DNA of 64,000 nt from Bradyrhizobium sp. CCBAU 53421. Lineage in GTDB: Bacteria > Pseudomonadota > Alphaproteobacteria > Rhizobiales > Xanthobacteraceae. The stretch is from NCBI RefSeq assembly GCF_015291625.1, contig NZ_CP030047.1:8736501-8800500 (forward strand), read 5' to 3'. Shown here piece after piece: positions 38,411 to 48,359 of the stretch. Each line of letters opens with the position of its first letter. Positions within the stretch are counted from its first letter, which is position 1. The notes beneath the pieces were generated by a model. The model was not told the DNA's origin and ran no database searches. It was given only the letters and a program-made list of their open reading frames with translations. Made by a program: the position numbers and the translations under genes.

Positions 38411-40525
38411 ATGTCCGATTTCGTGATCGAGGAGGGGCTGCCCTATCCGCTGGGCGCCCATTGGAGCGGCCACGGCACCAACTTCGCGGTGTTTTCCGCC
38501 AATGCCACCAAGGTCGAGGTCTGCCTGTTCGACGGCGAGCGCGAGACGCATCGCTTCGAGCTGCCGGAATATACCGACCAGGTGTTTCACGGCTTCATCA
38601 ACGGCGTGCAGCCCCGCACATTCTACGGCTATCGCGTCTACGGCCCCTACCAGCCCGACGGCGGCCACCGCTTCAACGCGAACAAGCTGCTGCTCGATCC
38701 CTATGCTTGCGCCCATGCCGGCAGCCTCACCTGGAATCCGGCGGTGTTCGGCTACAAGATGGAGACCGGCGACGACCTGACCTTCGACGAGCGCGACAGC
38801 GCGCCGTTCATGCCGAAATGCGTGGTGGTCGATCCCAATTTCGACTGGGTCCAGGAAGCGCAGCGGCAGGACGTGCACTGGGACGAGACCGTCGTCTACG
38901 AGACCCACGTCAAGGGTTTTACCAAACAGCATCCGGGCATCCCTGAGAACCTGCGCGGCACCTATGCCGGCTTTGGCGCGGACGCCGCGCTCGATCATCT
39001 CAAGGCGCTCGGCATCACCTCGGTCGAATTGCTGCCGGTGCATTCCTTCATCAACGACAGCAACCTGCTGGAGAAACATCTCACCAATTACTGGGGCTAC
39101 AACACGATCGGCTTCTTCGCGCCGGACCCGCGCTACGCCGCCGACGTGCCGAACAGCCTGCGCGAATTCAAGGAGATGGTGTCGCGGCTGCACGGCGCCG
39201 GGCTCGAAGTCATCCTCGACGTGGTCTACAACCACACCGCCGAAGGCAATGAACGCGGCCCGACGCTGTCGTTCAAGGGCATCGACAATGCGAGCTATTA
39301 CCGGCTGCTGCCGGACAAGCGGCGCTATTACATCAATGACACCGGCACCGGCAACACGGTGAACCTGTCGCATCCGCGGGTGATCCAGATGGTGATGGAC
39401 AGCCTGCGCTACTGGGCCGGCCACATGCATGTCGACGGCTTCCGCTTCGACCTCGGCACCATTCTGGCGCGCGAGGTCTACGGCTTCGACGAGCAGTCCG
39501 GCTTCCTGAAGTCGATGAACCAGGACCCGCTGCTCGCGACCGTGAAGCTGATCGCAGAACCCTGGGACTGCGGTCCCGGCGGCTACCAGGTCGGCGGCTT
39601 CCCGCCGGGCTGGGCGGAATGGAACGACAAGTACCGCAACACCGTGCGCGATTTCTGGCGTGGCGAGGCGGCGCCCGGCACGCTGGCGCCGCGGCTGCTC
39701 GGCTCGCACGACGTGTTCAACCGCGAGGGACGCCGCACCTGGGCCAGCGTCAACTTCATCACCGCCCATGACGGCTTCACGCTGAACGACTGGGCGAGCT
39801 ACAACTCCAAGCACAACGAGGCCAACGGCGAGAACAACAACGACGGCTCGTCCGACAACCATTCCTGGAATTGCGGCGCCGAGGGCCCGACCGACAATCC
39901 CGATATCCGCACGTTGCGCGAACGCCAGAAGCGCAACATGCTGGCGACGCTCGTGGCCTCGCAGGGCACGCCGATGCTGCTCGGCGGCGACGAGTTCGGC
40001 CGCACCCAGCGCGGCAACAACAACGCCTATTGCCAGGACAACGACATCTCGTGGTTCGACTGGAATTTTTCCGACGACGGCAACAAGCTGCTCGCATTCA
40101 CCAGGCGGATGATCAAGCTCAGGCGCGACTATCCGATCCTGCGCCGCAGCCGCTTCCTGTCCGGCGATCGCGATCCGCAGCTCGAGATCCGCGACGTGGT
40201 CTGGATCAACGCCTCGGGCGTGGAGATGACACAGGCCGACTGGAGCACCGGCTGGATCAAATGTTTCGGCGCCGTGCTCGATGGCCGCGCGCGCAAGACC
40301 GCGATTGCCCGCGAAGGCGAGGACGACACCGTGCTCGTGATCCTCAACAGCTATCAGGGCGAGGTGGATTTCAAGCTGCCGGCGACGTCCGCCGGCCCGC
40401 ACTGGTCGCTGCTGCTCGATACCAATACGCCAGAGGAACCGGCGGGCGCGCAGTTTGCGTTCGACAGCACATACAAGGCGGCGGGGCGCTCGTTCGTGCT
40501 GCTCACGGCCGGGGCGGTGAAGTAG
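38411..40525 (+). CDS. glgX: Glycogen debranching enzyme GlgX
   Basis: 704 aa from ATG 38411 (GGGGG four bases upstream); ATG 38396 and TTG 38378 are alternatives. N-terminal CBM48 domain (GAHWSGHGTNFAVFSANATKVEVCLF), then GH13 barrel with catalytic Asp in VDGFRFDLGTIL, Glu in LIAEPWDCGPGG and Asp in ITAHDGFTLND. Hydrolyses alpha-1,6 branches of phosphorylase-limit glycogen. No other glg or tre genes are in the window. In frame and full length. Confidence 0.95.
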   Translation: MSDFVIEEGLPYPLGAHWSGHGTNFAVFSANATKVEVCLFDGERETHRFELPEYTDQVFHGFINGVQPRTFYGYRVYGPYQPDGGHRFNANKLLLDPYACAHAGSLTWNPAVFGYKMETGDDLTFDERDSAPFMPKCVVVDPNFDWVQEAQRQDVHWDETVVYETHVKGFTKQHPGIPENLRGTYAGFGADAALDHLKALGITSVELLPVHSFINDSNLLEKHLTNYWGYNTIGFFAPDPRYAADVPNSLREFKEMVSRLHGAGLEVILDVVYNHTAEGNERGPTLSFKGIDNASYYRLLPDKRRYYINDTGTGNTVNLSHPRVIQMVMDSLRYWAGHMHVDGFRFDLGTILAREVYGFDEQSGFLKSMNQDPLLATVKLIAEPWDCGPGGYQVGGFPPGWAEWNDKYRNTVRDFWRGEAAPGTLAPRLLGSHDVFNREGRRTWASVNFITAHDGFTLNDWASYNSKHNEANGENNNDGSSDNHSWNCGAEGPTDNPDIRTLRERQKRNMLATLVASQGTPMLLGGDEFGRTQRGNNNAYCQDNDISWFDWNFSDDGNKLLAFTRRMIKLRRDYPILRRSRFLSGDRDPQLEIRDVVWINASGVEMTQADWSTGWIKCFGAVLDGRARKTAIAREGEDDTVLVILNSYQGEVDFKLPATSAGPHWSLLLDTNTPEEPAGAQFAFDSTYKAAGRSFVLLTAGAVK

Positions 40526-40550
40526 CTCCATCCGGGCTACAAGCCCGCCT

Positions 40551-40680
40551 TCTCCTTCCCCCTGAAGGGGGGAAGGTCGGGATGCGGGTCAGCCGCGGGC
40601 TCCGCTGCAAGTGGAGAGAGCGGATCCCCACCCGCTTTGCTCTCGCGAGCAAAGCGACCTCCCCTTTTCAAGGGGAGGTT
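40551..40680. repeat. Repeat family B, copy 1
   Basis: About 130 bp, starting CTCCTTCCCCCTGAAGGGGG and ending CCCCTTTTCAAGGGGAGGT, two hairpins joined by a conserved middle with GGATCCCCACCCGCTTTGCT and GCGAGCAAAGCGACCT. A second copy at 56470-56597 is nearly identical through most of its length. Located between convergent glgX and a LysR gene. Confidence 0.85.
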
Positions 40681-40686
40681 GGCCAC

Positions 40687-41574
40687 TCAAACCGTGCAGG
40701 CCTGAACGATCTTCGGCAGATAGCCCTGGCAGAAATCCAGATAAGTGCGCACGATGGTCGATTGGTGACGGTGCGGCGGGTAAAGCAGATTGAGCGACCA
40801 CTCCGGCAGCGGATGCTGTGGCAGCAACCGGACCAGACGCTTCTCGCGGATTGCCGCCGCGGCCAGGAAGGGCGGCAGCTCCGTGACCACGTCGCCGCGC
40901 AACGCCCGCGTGCACAGATGATGGTAGTCGTTGGTCGACAGCACGGCCCTGGGCTCGACAGCATGGTCACCCAGCTCCCATCGCACGGGGGTATCGACCC
41001 GCGACGCCCATACGCCGCACGGCAGACGATCAAGCGCGTCCGGATGCTTCGGCAGCCCGAAGCGTTTGATCAAGCGCGGACTGGCGACGAGCACATTGCG
41101 GAACGACAGCACGCGGCGCGCCACCATCGCCTCGTGAACGATCGCGCCGACCCGAAGCGCGACATCGATGCCGTCCTCGACCAGATCGACGCGGCGCTCG
41201 GTCGAGTAGAGGTGAATTTGAATATCCGGATAGCGCTGCTGGAAGGCAGCCAGCAGCTCCCACCACGGCTCGAATGTCTGCGGCAGCGACAGGCGCAAGC
41301 GCCCCTTCAACTTCATCTGGTCGTCGACGACGGCCTGCTCGGCCTCCAGCAGTTGCTCGATACCTAGCCCGGCACGCTCGTACAGCCGCGCTCCGGCGTC
41401 GGTGAGTTTCGCGCCGCGTGCCGAGCGCGCGAGCAGCTGCACATTGAGCTGTCGTTCGAGGTCCCGGATGCGGCGGCTCAATGTCGGCAGCGGGACGTCG
41501 AGGCGGGCGGCCGCCGCCGAGAGGCTGCCGGCCTGAACGACCGCGACGAACATCCTGACCGCGTTGAGATCCAT
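40687..41574 (-). CDS. LysR-family transcriptional regulator
   Basis: 295 aa. N-terminal helix-turn-helix (MDLNAVRMFVAVVQAGSLSA, PLPTLSRRIRDLERQLNVQLL) and LysR substrate-binding domain with the CrgA/AaeR-like pattern TERRVDLVEDGIDVALRVG. Divergent from the DUF1254 gene with about 107 bp between; probable regulator of it and of itself. Confidence 0.9.
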   Translation of the reverse strand: MDLNAVRMFVAVVQAGSLSAAAARLDVPLPTLSRRIRDLERQLNVQLLARSARGAKLTDAGARLYERAGLGIEQLLEAEQAVVDDQMKLKGRLRLSLPQTFEPWWELLAAFQQRYPDIQIHLYSTERRVDLVEDGIDVALRVGAIVHEAMVARRVLSFRNVLVASPRLIKRFGLPKHPDALDRLPCGVWASRVDTPVRWELGDHAVEPRAVLSTNDYHHLCTRALRGDVVTELPPFLAAAAIREKRLVRLLPQHPLPEWSLNLLYPPHRHQSTIVRTYLDFCQGYLPKIVQACTV

Positions 41575-41681
41575 GAGTCAGCCTATCATATCTGGAAGGC
41601 TTGTTGCCAATCCTAGGCATTCATTTTCATATTTGACTGCCTACGTCTCCGGCCATGAGGGACCTCATCTCCGGAGAGCCA

Positions 41682-42710
41682 ATGAAAACGAGCATCCTGA
41701 CAGCCATGACGTTCGCGCTCGCGAGTTCGGCCGCATCGGCACAAACACCGGTGTCACCGCCGCAACCCGTCACCATCGAGACCTACAATCGAGCCCAGAC
41801 CGACGTCTATTTCGCCGGCGTGGTCAAAGGCGGCGGCTTCGGAAAATTCCGTCACGGCCGCGAACTTGCCCCACCGCTGCCGTCAGGCATCGTCCGTCCG
41901 AACCGCGATACGCTGTACTCGTTCGCGATCTTCGATCTCGATGCCGGACCGGTGACGATCACGCTGCCGGACGGCGCCAGGCGCTTCATGGCGATGCAGA
42001 TCGTCAATGAGGATCAATACACCACGGGCGTCTACTACGGCGCGGGCAGCCACACCTTGACGCGGGAGATAGTTGGCACGCGCTATGCCATTGCAGTGGT
42101 CCGCTTCCTGGTCGATTTTTCGAACGCCGACGAGATCCAGCACGTCCACGCTTTGCAGGACGCGATCGCATCGAAGCAGGAACACCCCGGCGCATTCGAG
42201 ATTCCGAACTGGAACGAAGCCAGCCTCGGCAAAGTGAAGGCAGCGCTGCTGCAACTCGGCACCACGGTCTCCGACACACGGCGCATGTTCGGCGCCGACG
42301 CGCACCAGGTCGATCCGGTGAAGCACCTGATCGGCAGCGCCATGCTGTGGGGAGGCAATCCCGAGAGGGACGCGCTGTATCTTCCGATCACGCCGGCGCG
42401 CAACGACGGCAGCACCGTCCACACGCTGACGGTGAAGCACGTTCCCGTCGACGGCTTCTGGTCGCTCACGGTCTACAACAGTGAGGGCTATCTGCAGCCG
42501 AACCCGACCAACAGCTACGCGGTGAACAGCGTGACTGCCAGGACAGCCGCCGATGGCGCGATCACCATCCAGTTCGGCGGCTGCGACGGCCAGGTCGCCA
42601 ACTGCCTGCCGATCACGCCGGGGTGGAATTACACCGTGCGGCTGTTTCAACCGCGCGCTGCGGTTCTCGACGGCAGCTGGAAATTTCCCGAGGCGCGGCC
42701 TGCGGATTGA
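41682..42710 (+). CDS. Secreted DUF1254/DUF1214 domain protein
   Basis: 342 aa from ATG 41682 with GGAG upstream. Signal peptide MKTSILTAMTFALASSAASA, then DUF1254-like (NRDTLYSFAIFDLDAGPVTI, MQIVNEDQYTTGVYYG) and DUF1214-like (HVPVDGFWSLTVYNSEGYL) domains. These paired domains occur in exported proteins of unknown biochemical role, often under a LysR regulator, as here. Confidence 0.85.
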   Translation: MKTSILTAMTFALASSAASAQTPVSPPQPVTIETYNRAQTDVYFAGVVKGGGFGKFRHGRELAPPLPSGIVRPNRDTLYSFAIFDLDAGPVTITLPDGARRFMAMQIVNEDQYTTGVYYGAGSHTLTREIVGTRYAIAVVRFLVDFSNADEIQHVHALQDAIASKQEHPGAFEIPNWNEASLGKVKAALLQLGTTVSDTRRMFGADAHQVDPVKHLIGSAMLWGGNPERDALYLPITPARNDGSTVHTLTVKHVPVDGFWSLTVYNSEGYLQPNPTNSYAVNSVTARTAADGAITIQFGGCDGQVANCLPITPGWNYTVRLFQPRAAVLDGSWKFPEARPAD

Positions 42711-42825
42711 GTCGCGTCTGCGGCTGCGATCCCTCCAAGGTCTCCTCCCCGCGACCGCGTCGGCCAATTGACATTCGGCCATGGGCTGCCAGACTTCGCG
42801 GAAAATTAGGGGTGGAGACCTCTGG

Positions 42826-44691
42826 ATGGCCAATCTTTCGGCCTCAAATCACGTTGCCCGTGTCTTATCGGCGGCCAATCAGGTGGCCGGCGTCGACACC
42901 GAGGCGCGGATTGCGGCGTCCTGGCGGCGCTGCGTGGTCAATCACAACCTTGATCCGGCCCGGCGCGGGCCGCCGCAGACCCTCACCGAAGCCGAGGTCC
43001 GGCATATCGCCGAACCGATGGAGGATTTGATCCAGGTCGCGGTCCCGGAACTCGAGGACCTTGCCCGCCTGCTCCACGACGCCGGCTACTGCGTCAACCT
43101 CGCCGATCCCAACGCGACCATGCTGGTGAGCCGGCTGCCCGGGGGCGACTACGCGCGGATGTTCCTGGAATGGAAGATCTACACCGGCTCGAACTTCGCC
43201 GAGACCTTCGAGGGCACCAACGGGCTCGGCACCGCGCTCGCCGAGCAGCGGCCGATCATCGTGCATGGCGACGAGCATTTCCGCGAGCAGTGGCACATGT
43301 TCACCTGCGCGGTGTCGCCGCTGTTCGACCATGCCGGCCGGCTCGCCGGTGCCGTCAACATCTCCTCGTGCCGCAGCGATCTCGGCCGCAGCGCGCATGA
43401 ACTGGCACTCGCCGTCACCACGGAGGCGACGCGGCGGATCGAGCAGTCGTTCTTCCGCCGGCGCTACCGCGCCGCCTGGATCGCGACCTTGCCCGGCGAC
43501 GGGCACGGCATGCTCGCCTATGACGACGACCGCCGCGTGGTCGGCGCCTGCCGCACCGCGCGCGGCGTATTCGGACTGACCGACGCGATGATCGATGACG
43601 GCATCGACCTGTCGCATCTGATTCAACTGGACGATCGCGCGACGCGGGCCGCGGACGAGCCGGTCACGCTACGCCGCGCCGACGGCACGCCATGGGGCCG
43701 CGGCCGCGTGGCGCCGCCGGTGCGCACGGGTGTCTCCCGTACGCCGACGGCGCCGTCGCGAGAGGTGCCGGCCGGACAGTTCGGCGCCCAGCATCGGCTC
43801 GCGGGCCGCGATCCCGTGCTGATCAAGGGCGTGAAGCGGCTGATGACGGTCGGCAATCTCGATCTGCCGATCCTGCTGCGTGGCGAGACCGGCGCCGGCA
43901 AGGACGTGTTCGCGCGCGCCATCCACGCCGCCAGCAACCGCGCCGGCCGCAACTATGTCGCGCTGAACTGCGCGGCGATGCCGGAGAGCCTGATCGATGC
44001 CGAGCTGTTCGGCTACGAGGCCGGCGCCTTCACGGGCGCGCGGCGCGACGGATCGAAGGGGCTGATCGTGCAGGCGAGCGGCGGCACGTTGTTCCTCGAC
44101 GAGATCGGCGACATGCCGCTTGCGCTGCAGACGCGGCTGCTGCGCGTGCTGGAGAATCGCGAGGTCTGGCCGCTCGGCGCGCTGAAGCCGGTGCCGGTCG
44201 ACATCCGCCTGATCAGCGCCACGCACCGTGATCTGGCGCGGATGGCCGAGGACGGCAGCTTCCGCTCCGATTTGTACTACCGGCTGCGCGGCATGGAGAT
44301 CCGCCTGCCCGCCTTGCGCGAACGCGCCGACCGCAGGGACGTCGTCGCGCAGATCGCCGACGAGGAAGCACCGCACTGCCACATCGCGCCGGACGCCTGG
44401 GCGCAGCTGATGGCCTATCCGTTCCCCGGCAACATGCGCCAGCTCCGCCATGTGCTGCGGCTCGCCGGGGCCACCGCCGAGGGCGGCGTCATCACCGAGG
44501 CAGACCTCGATCTGCCGCTAGTCGGCACGCGCCATGTGGAGGCCGATCACACTGCGCGCGAGCGCGCCGCGATCGTCGAGACGCTGCGCGCCAATGACGG
44601 AAGAGTGACGAACGCTGCCAAGGCGCTCGGGCTCAGCCGCGCGACGTTGTACCGGAAGATCAAGGCGTTAGGGATCGAGCTGGACAGCTAG
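42826..44691 (+). CDS. Sigma-54-dependent activator, AcoR type
   Basis: 621 aa from ATG 42826, preceded by a GGTGGAG ribosome site. GAF domain (about 60-210), a linker, AAA+ domain with Walker A GETGAGKD and sigma-54 contact loop GAFTGA (in AELFGYEAGAFTGARR), Walker B LFLDEIGDM, and a Fis-type helix-turn-helix near the end (VTNAAKALGLSRATLYRKIK). Resembles AcoR-family activators of acetoin or alcohol/aldehyde dehydrogenase genes, but no such target adjoins. Ligand unknown. Confidence 0.92.
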   Translation: MANLSASNHVARVLSAANQVAGVDTEARIAASWRRCVVNHNLDPARRGPPQTLTEAEVRHIAEPMEDLIQVAVPELEDLARLLHDAGYCVNLADPNATMLVSRLPGGDYARMFLEWKIYTGSNFAETFEGTNGLGTALAEQRPIIVHGDEHFREQWHMFTCAVSPLFDHAGRLAGAVNISSCRSDLGRSAHELALAVTTEATRRIEQSFFRRRYRAAWIATLPGDGHGMLAYDDDRRVVGACRTARGVFGLTDAMIDDGIDLSHLIQLDDRATRAADEPVTLRRADGTPWGRGRVAPPVRTGVSRTPTAPSREVPAGQFGAQHRLAGRDPVLIKGVKRLMTVGNLDLPILLRGETGAGKDVFARAIHAASNRAGRNYVALNCAAMPESLIDAELFGYEAGAFTGARRDGSKGLIVQASGGTLFLDEIGDMPLALQTRLLRVLENREVWPLGALKPVPVDIRLISATHRDLARMAEDGSFRSDLYYRLRGMEIRLPALRERADRRDVVAQIADEEAPHCHIAPDAWAQLMAYPFPGNMRQLRHVLRLAGATAEGGVITEADLDLPLVGTRHVEADHTARERAAIVETLRANDGRVTNAAKALGLSRATLYRKIKALGIELDS

Positions 44692-44772
44692 ACCCGAAGC
44701 GCAGCTGTTGTTCCGGCCGTGCGGGAAAGGTGCTATCCTACGCCTTTCATTCAACGCCACGGAGCGGGTCCC

Positions 44773-46356
44773 ATGACACGGTTTCCCCTCGCTGTGGTCG
44801 TTGGCCTCATTGCCGCGACCATTTCGCAACCTGCTGCTTCCGATTCTACTGAACAACGATTGGGCAAAGTCCATTTTGCAACGTCCTGCAAGCCCGAGGC
44901 GCAGGAGCTGTTCGATCGCGCCATGCTGTACCAGCATTCGTTCTGGTACAGCGCATCGCGACGCACCTTCGAGGAGGTGCTCGAAGCCGACCCGCAATGC
45001 GCCATCGCCTATTGGGGGATCGCGCTCAGCTATCTCTACAATCCGCACGGGCCGCCACCACCCGAGAACCTTCCGCTCGGCCTTGAGGCCGTGAAGAAAG
45101 GCCAGGCGCTGAATGCCGGCACGCCGCGCGAGCGCGAGTACATCGATGCGATCGCGGCGATGTATGTCGACTACGACAAGGTCGATCACCGCACCCGCGT
45201 GCAGCGGTTCCTCGCGGCCGAAGAGCAGGTCGCGGCGCACTATGCCGACGATGACGAGGCCCAGATCGCCTATGCGATCACGCTCAACGTCGCGGCATCG
45301 CCGACCGACAAGACCTATGCCAACCAGCTGAAGGGCGCGGCGCTGCTCGAACCGATCTTCAAGCGCCAGCCCGAGCACCCCGGCATCGCCCACTATCTGA
45401 TCCATCTCTACGACTATCCGGCGCTCGCGGAGAAGGGCCTGCCCGCGGCGATGCGCTATGCCAAGATCGCCGAACAGGCGCCGCATGCCCAGCACATGCC
45501 GTCGCACATCTTCACGCGCGTCGGCTACTGGAAGGAGTCGATCGCATCGAACAAGGAATCCGCCCGCATCGCCAGGGAAGACGGCGAGCAGCAGGACCAG
45601 GCGCATGCGATGGACTATCTGGTGTATGCCTATCTCCAGCTGGGCCAGGACAAGGAGGCACGGGCGGTGGTCGACGAGCTCGGCCAACTCCAATTCAAGC
45701 AGGATCGGTTCGCCGGCCCCTTCGCGGTGGCGGCAAGCCAGGCCCGCTATGTGTTCGAACGCGGTGACTGGAAGGGAGCCGCCGCGCTTGAAGTGCATCC
45801 GACCAAATACGCTTATGCGGATGCCATCACCTATTTCGCCCGTGCGGTCGGCGCCGCGCGCTCCGGTGACCCCGGCGCCGCCAAGGCCGATGTCGCCAAG
45901 CTGGTCGAGCTGCGCGACAGACTGAAGGACGCCAAGGACGCCTACTGGTCCAATATCGTCGACATCCAGCAGCAGATCGCGAGCGCCTGGGTGCTGTACG
46001 CCGAGGGCAAATACGACGAGGCGCTCGGTGCGATGAGTGCCGCCGCGGAGGCGGAAGACAAGACCGAGAAGCATCCCGTCACCCCGGGACCGCTGGCGCC
46101 GGCGCGCGAGCTCTACGCGGCGATGCTGCTCGATCGCGGCAAAGCCGCCGACGCGCTCGCCGCCTACGAGGCGGTGCTGAAGAAGGAGCCGAACCGGCTC
46201 GCGGCCTATGTCGGGATGATCAAGAGCGCCAAGGCATCCGGCGATCAGGCCAAGACTCAGGAATGCGCAGCGCAGATCGCTCGGCTCACCGCGGATTCCG
46301 ACGTATCGAGACCGGAGCTGATCGAACTGCGCCAGACCACCGGAAGCAAGCTGTGA
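44773..46356 (+). CDS. Secreted TPR-repeat protein
   Basis: 527 aa from ATG 44773 (GGAG upstream). Signal peptide MTRFPLAVVVGLIAATISQP with cleavage near residue 22. Repeated TPR-like helices occur throughout, for example FDRAMLYQHSFWYSASRRTF, HYLIHLYDYPALAEKGLPAA and ALAAYEAVLKKEPNRLAAYV. Predicted periplasmic scaffold. The stop overlaps the start of the next small gene (TGATG), so the two are coupled. Confidence 0.8.
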   Translation: MTRFPLAVVVGLIAATISQPAASDSTEQRLGKVHFATSCKPEAQELFDRAMLYQHSFWYSASRRTFEEVLEADPQCAIAYWGIALSYLYNPHGPPPPENLPLGLEAVKKGQALNAGTPREREYIDAIAAMYVDYDKVDHRTRVQRFLAAEEQVAAHYADDDEAQIAYAITLNVAASPTDKTYANQLKGAALLEPIFKRQPEHPGIAHYLIHLYDYPALAEKGLPAAMRYAKIAEQAPHAQHMPSHIFTRVGYWKESIASNKESARIAREDGEQQDQAHAMDYLVYAYLQLGQDKEARAVVDELGQLQFKQDRFAGPFAVAASQARYVFERGDWKGAAALEVHPTKYAYADAITYFARAVGAARSGDPGAAKADVAKLVELRDRLKDAKDAYWSNIVDIQQQIASAWVLYAEGKYDEALGAMSAAAEAEDKTEKHPVTPGPLAPARELYAAMLLDRGKAADALAAYEAVLKKEPNRLAAYVGMIKSAKASGDQAKTQECAAQIARLTADSDVSRPELIELRQTTGSKL

Positions 46357-46775
46357 TGCCGCTGACGACATGGCGCAATGAAGGATGGCGCAACGGTGGG
46401 GCGGCGCTGCTCGGCGCCGTCGCGCTGTCGCTTTGCCACGTGCCGCCGCTTGGCGCGATGGAGATCCTCGGCCAGGCCGGCGTGCTCGGCGAATGGGAGC
46501 TGACCGGGCATCTCACGGAAAGCGCGCCGGGCGCGCGCGGGCAATTCTCCGGACCGTTGAAGATGAAGCATGTCGGAATCTGCACGCAGGACGGGCCGGA
46601 GGAGCGCGCCGGCGAGATCCGACTGCAGATCACCGGTGCGGATTCGCAGGTCACGGCCGAGCTGGTGCTGGACGGCGCGCCTTGCACCTACAGCGCCCGC
46701 AAGGCGCGCAACTACGAGGGCACGCTGTCCTGCGAGGGCCGCGCGCCCGTACCACTGCTGGTGTGGCTCAAATAG
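46356..46775 (+). CDS. Small exported protein of unknown function
   Basis: 139 aa, ATG overlapping the stop of the TPR gene (GTG 46353 alternative). A hydrophobic signal-like segment (GGAALLGAVALSLCHVPPLG) precedes a beta-rich domain: GEWELTGHLTESA, CTQDGPEERAGEIRLQI, TAELVLDGAPCTYSARK and GTLSCEGR. Three Cys in the mature part may form a disulphide. No family recognised; probably acts with the TPR protein. Confidence 0.65.
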   Translation: MPLTTWRNEGWRNGGAALLGAVALSLCHVPPLGAMEILGQAGVLGEWELTGHLTESAPGARGQFSGPLKMKHVGICTQDGPEERAGEIRLQITGADSQVTAELVLDGAPCTYSARKARNYEGTLSCEGRAPVPLLVWLK

Positions 46776-46788
46776 ACGTTGCCGTCAG

Positions 46789-47544
46789 TCAGGCGGCGGG
46801 CCGCGAGCGGCGCAGCCATTCGTTCAGATCGATGCGGCCGATGCGCGCCTCGCCCAGCGGCACCAGCGAGTGCTCCTCGACCCGTCCACCCCAGTAAAGC
46901 GCATCGGGATCCTTCACCACCTGACGCGGGTCGCCTTTTGCCTTCAGGTAGCGGGCGACGATGTCGTTGAACGGCGCGCGGTCGGGACCGGCGATCTCGA
47001 CGATGCCGTTGCGCGGGGCCTCCAGCGCGACATCGGCAACGAGCGCAGACACGTCGTCCGCCGCGATCGGCTGGAACAGACCGGGCGAGAGCCTGATGGT
47101 GTCTCCAACCGCACTGGCATCGGCGATGGCTCCGACGAACTCCATGAACTGGGTCGCGCGGATGATGGTGTAGGGAATGCCTGACGCCTCGATCAGTTTC
47201 TCCTGCGCGACCTTGGCGCGGAAATAGCCGTTCTCGGGCGTGCGGTCGGTGCCGACGATCGAGAGCGCGACGTGATGCTTGACGCCGGCCGGCTTCTCCG
47301 CCGCGAGCAGGTTGCGGCCGGAGGTCTCGAAGAATTCCATCACCGCCTTGTTCTCGAATGACGGCGAATTGGCGAGGTCGATCACCACGGCCGCGCCGGA
47401 CAGCGCCTCTTTCAGCCCCTCGCCGGTGATGGTGTTGATGCCGTTCCTGGGCGAGGCGGCGACGACCTCGTGGCCGCGCTGGCGCAGAATGGCTGTCGTC
47501 CTGGAGCCGATCAGCCCGGTGCCGCCGATCACAACGATCTTCAT
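46789..47544 (-). CDS. NAD(P)-binding SDR/NmrA-like reductase
   Basis: 251 aa, good GGGAG ribosome site. Rossmann motif MKIVVIGGTGLIGSRTTAIL and downstream AVVIDLANSPSF; atypical SDR of the NmrA/HSCARG type, without the classical Tyr-x3-Lys. Such proteins act as NADPH sensors or reductases. Last gene of a minus-strand group with a flavin reductase and a luciferase-like monooxygenase, though the gap of 180 bp to the next gene is long. Confidence 0.85.
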   Translation of the reverse strand: MKIVVIGGTGLIGSRTTAILRQRGHEVVAASPRNGINTITGEGLKEALSGAAVVIDLANSPSFENKAVMEFFETSGRNLLAAEKPAGVKHHVALSIVGTDRTPENGYFRAKVAQEKLIEASGIPYTIIRATQFMEFVGAIADASAVGDTIRLSPGLFQPIAADDVSALVADVALEAPRNGIVEIAGPDRAPFNDIVARYLKAKGDPRQVVKDPDALYWGGRVEEHSLVPLGEARIGRIDLNEWLRRSRPAA

Positions 47545-47725
47545 GGTTGGGTCTCCCTTGTCGATGACTGGAGATCTCGAGATGCGCTTGGGGTCCCAAA
47601 CTGCCGACGGAAAGCGCAGCGGCGCTTATAGCATGCCGCTCACGCGCATGACGCGCGCGTCAAAGTGATCAGGATTGGTCAGCGGTGCTGATTGACTATG
47701 GCAGGCGTGCCGCGCGCCAGCCGCT

Positions 47726-48280
47726 TCAGGAAAACTCGTTCCAGCTGACGCGCCGCGCGTCGACGTCGCCGAGCGTGATCGGATCATGAATGTTGCGTAC
47801 GCTCTGGAAGCCGCTTCGCAGATAGATCAGCGGATCGACCGTGGTCGCGGCACGGACGTGCTGGACCTCGCCGATGAAGATCGAATGGGTCTTGGTCTCG
47901 AGCTCCTGCGCCAGCACGCAGTCGAACGCCGCGACCGCATCCTCCAGCACCGGGGCGCCGGTGGCGCCGGTGGTCCAGCGGCCGAACGCAAACCGGTCGT
48001 CGCCGTTGACGCCCTTCTGACCGGAGAAGGTCAGCGCCAGCAGCGCGTGGTCCTCGTTCAGGAAGTTGATGACGAAATGGCGCTCGGCGCGGATGCGCTC
48101 GTGCGCGCTGGCATTACGGTTAACGCAGACCAGGACCGAAGGCGGGTTGTCCGACAACGAGCAGGCCGAGGTCACGGTCAGGCCGGTGCGCTGTCCCGGC
48201 TCGCGGCCGACCGTCACCAGCGCCACCGCGCCGGCGCAATGCCGCATCGCCTGCTTGAAACTCTGTGCGTCGACCGTCAT
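47726..48280 (-). CDS. Flavin reductase (HpaC-like) domain protein
   Basis: 184 aa from ATG 48280, preceded by GAGG at nine bases; an ATG at 48295 is possible. Pattern FKQAMRHCAGAVALVTVGRE, GLTVTSACSLSDNPPSVLVC and FVINFLNEDHALLALTFSG match the flavin-reductase-like split barrel that supplies reduced FMN to monooxygenases. Located directly downstream of a luciferase-like monooxygenase on the same strand, so the two probably form a two-component system. Confidence 0.9.
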   Translation of the reverse strand: MTVDAQSFKQAMRHCAGAVALVTVGREPGQRTGLTVTSACSLSDNPPSVLVCVNRNASAHERIRAERHFVINFLNEDHALLALTFSGQKGVNGDDRFAFGRWTTGATGAPVLEDAVAAFDCVLAQELETKTHSIFIGEVQHVRAATTVDPLIYLRSGFQSVRNIHDPITLGDVDARRVSWNEFS

Positions 48281-48359
48281 GCCGCAAAACCTCATAGAAA
48301 AGCTCCATCTAAGATATGCGACGGGGGGTGCGAGGCAAGCCCCGCACCCCGCGCAGCTG

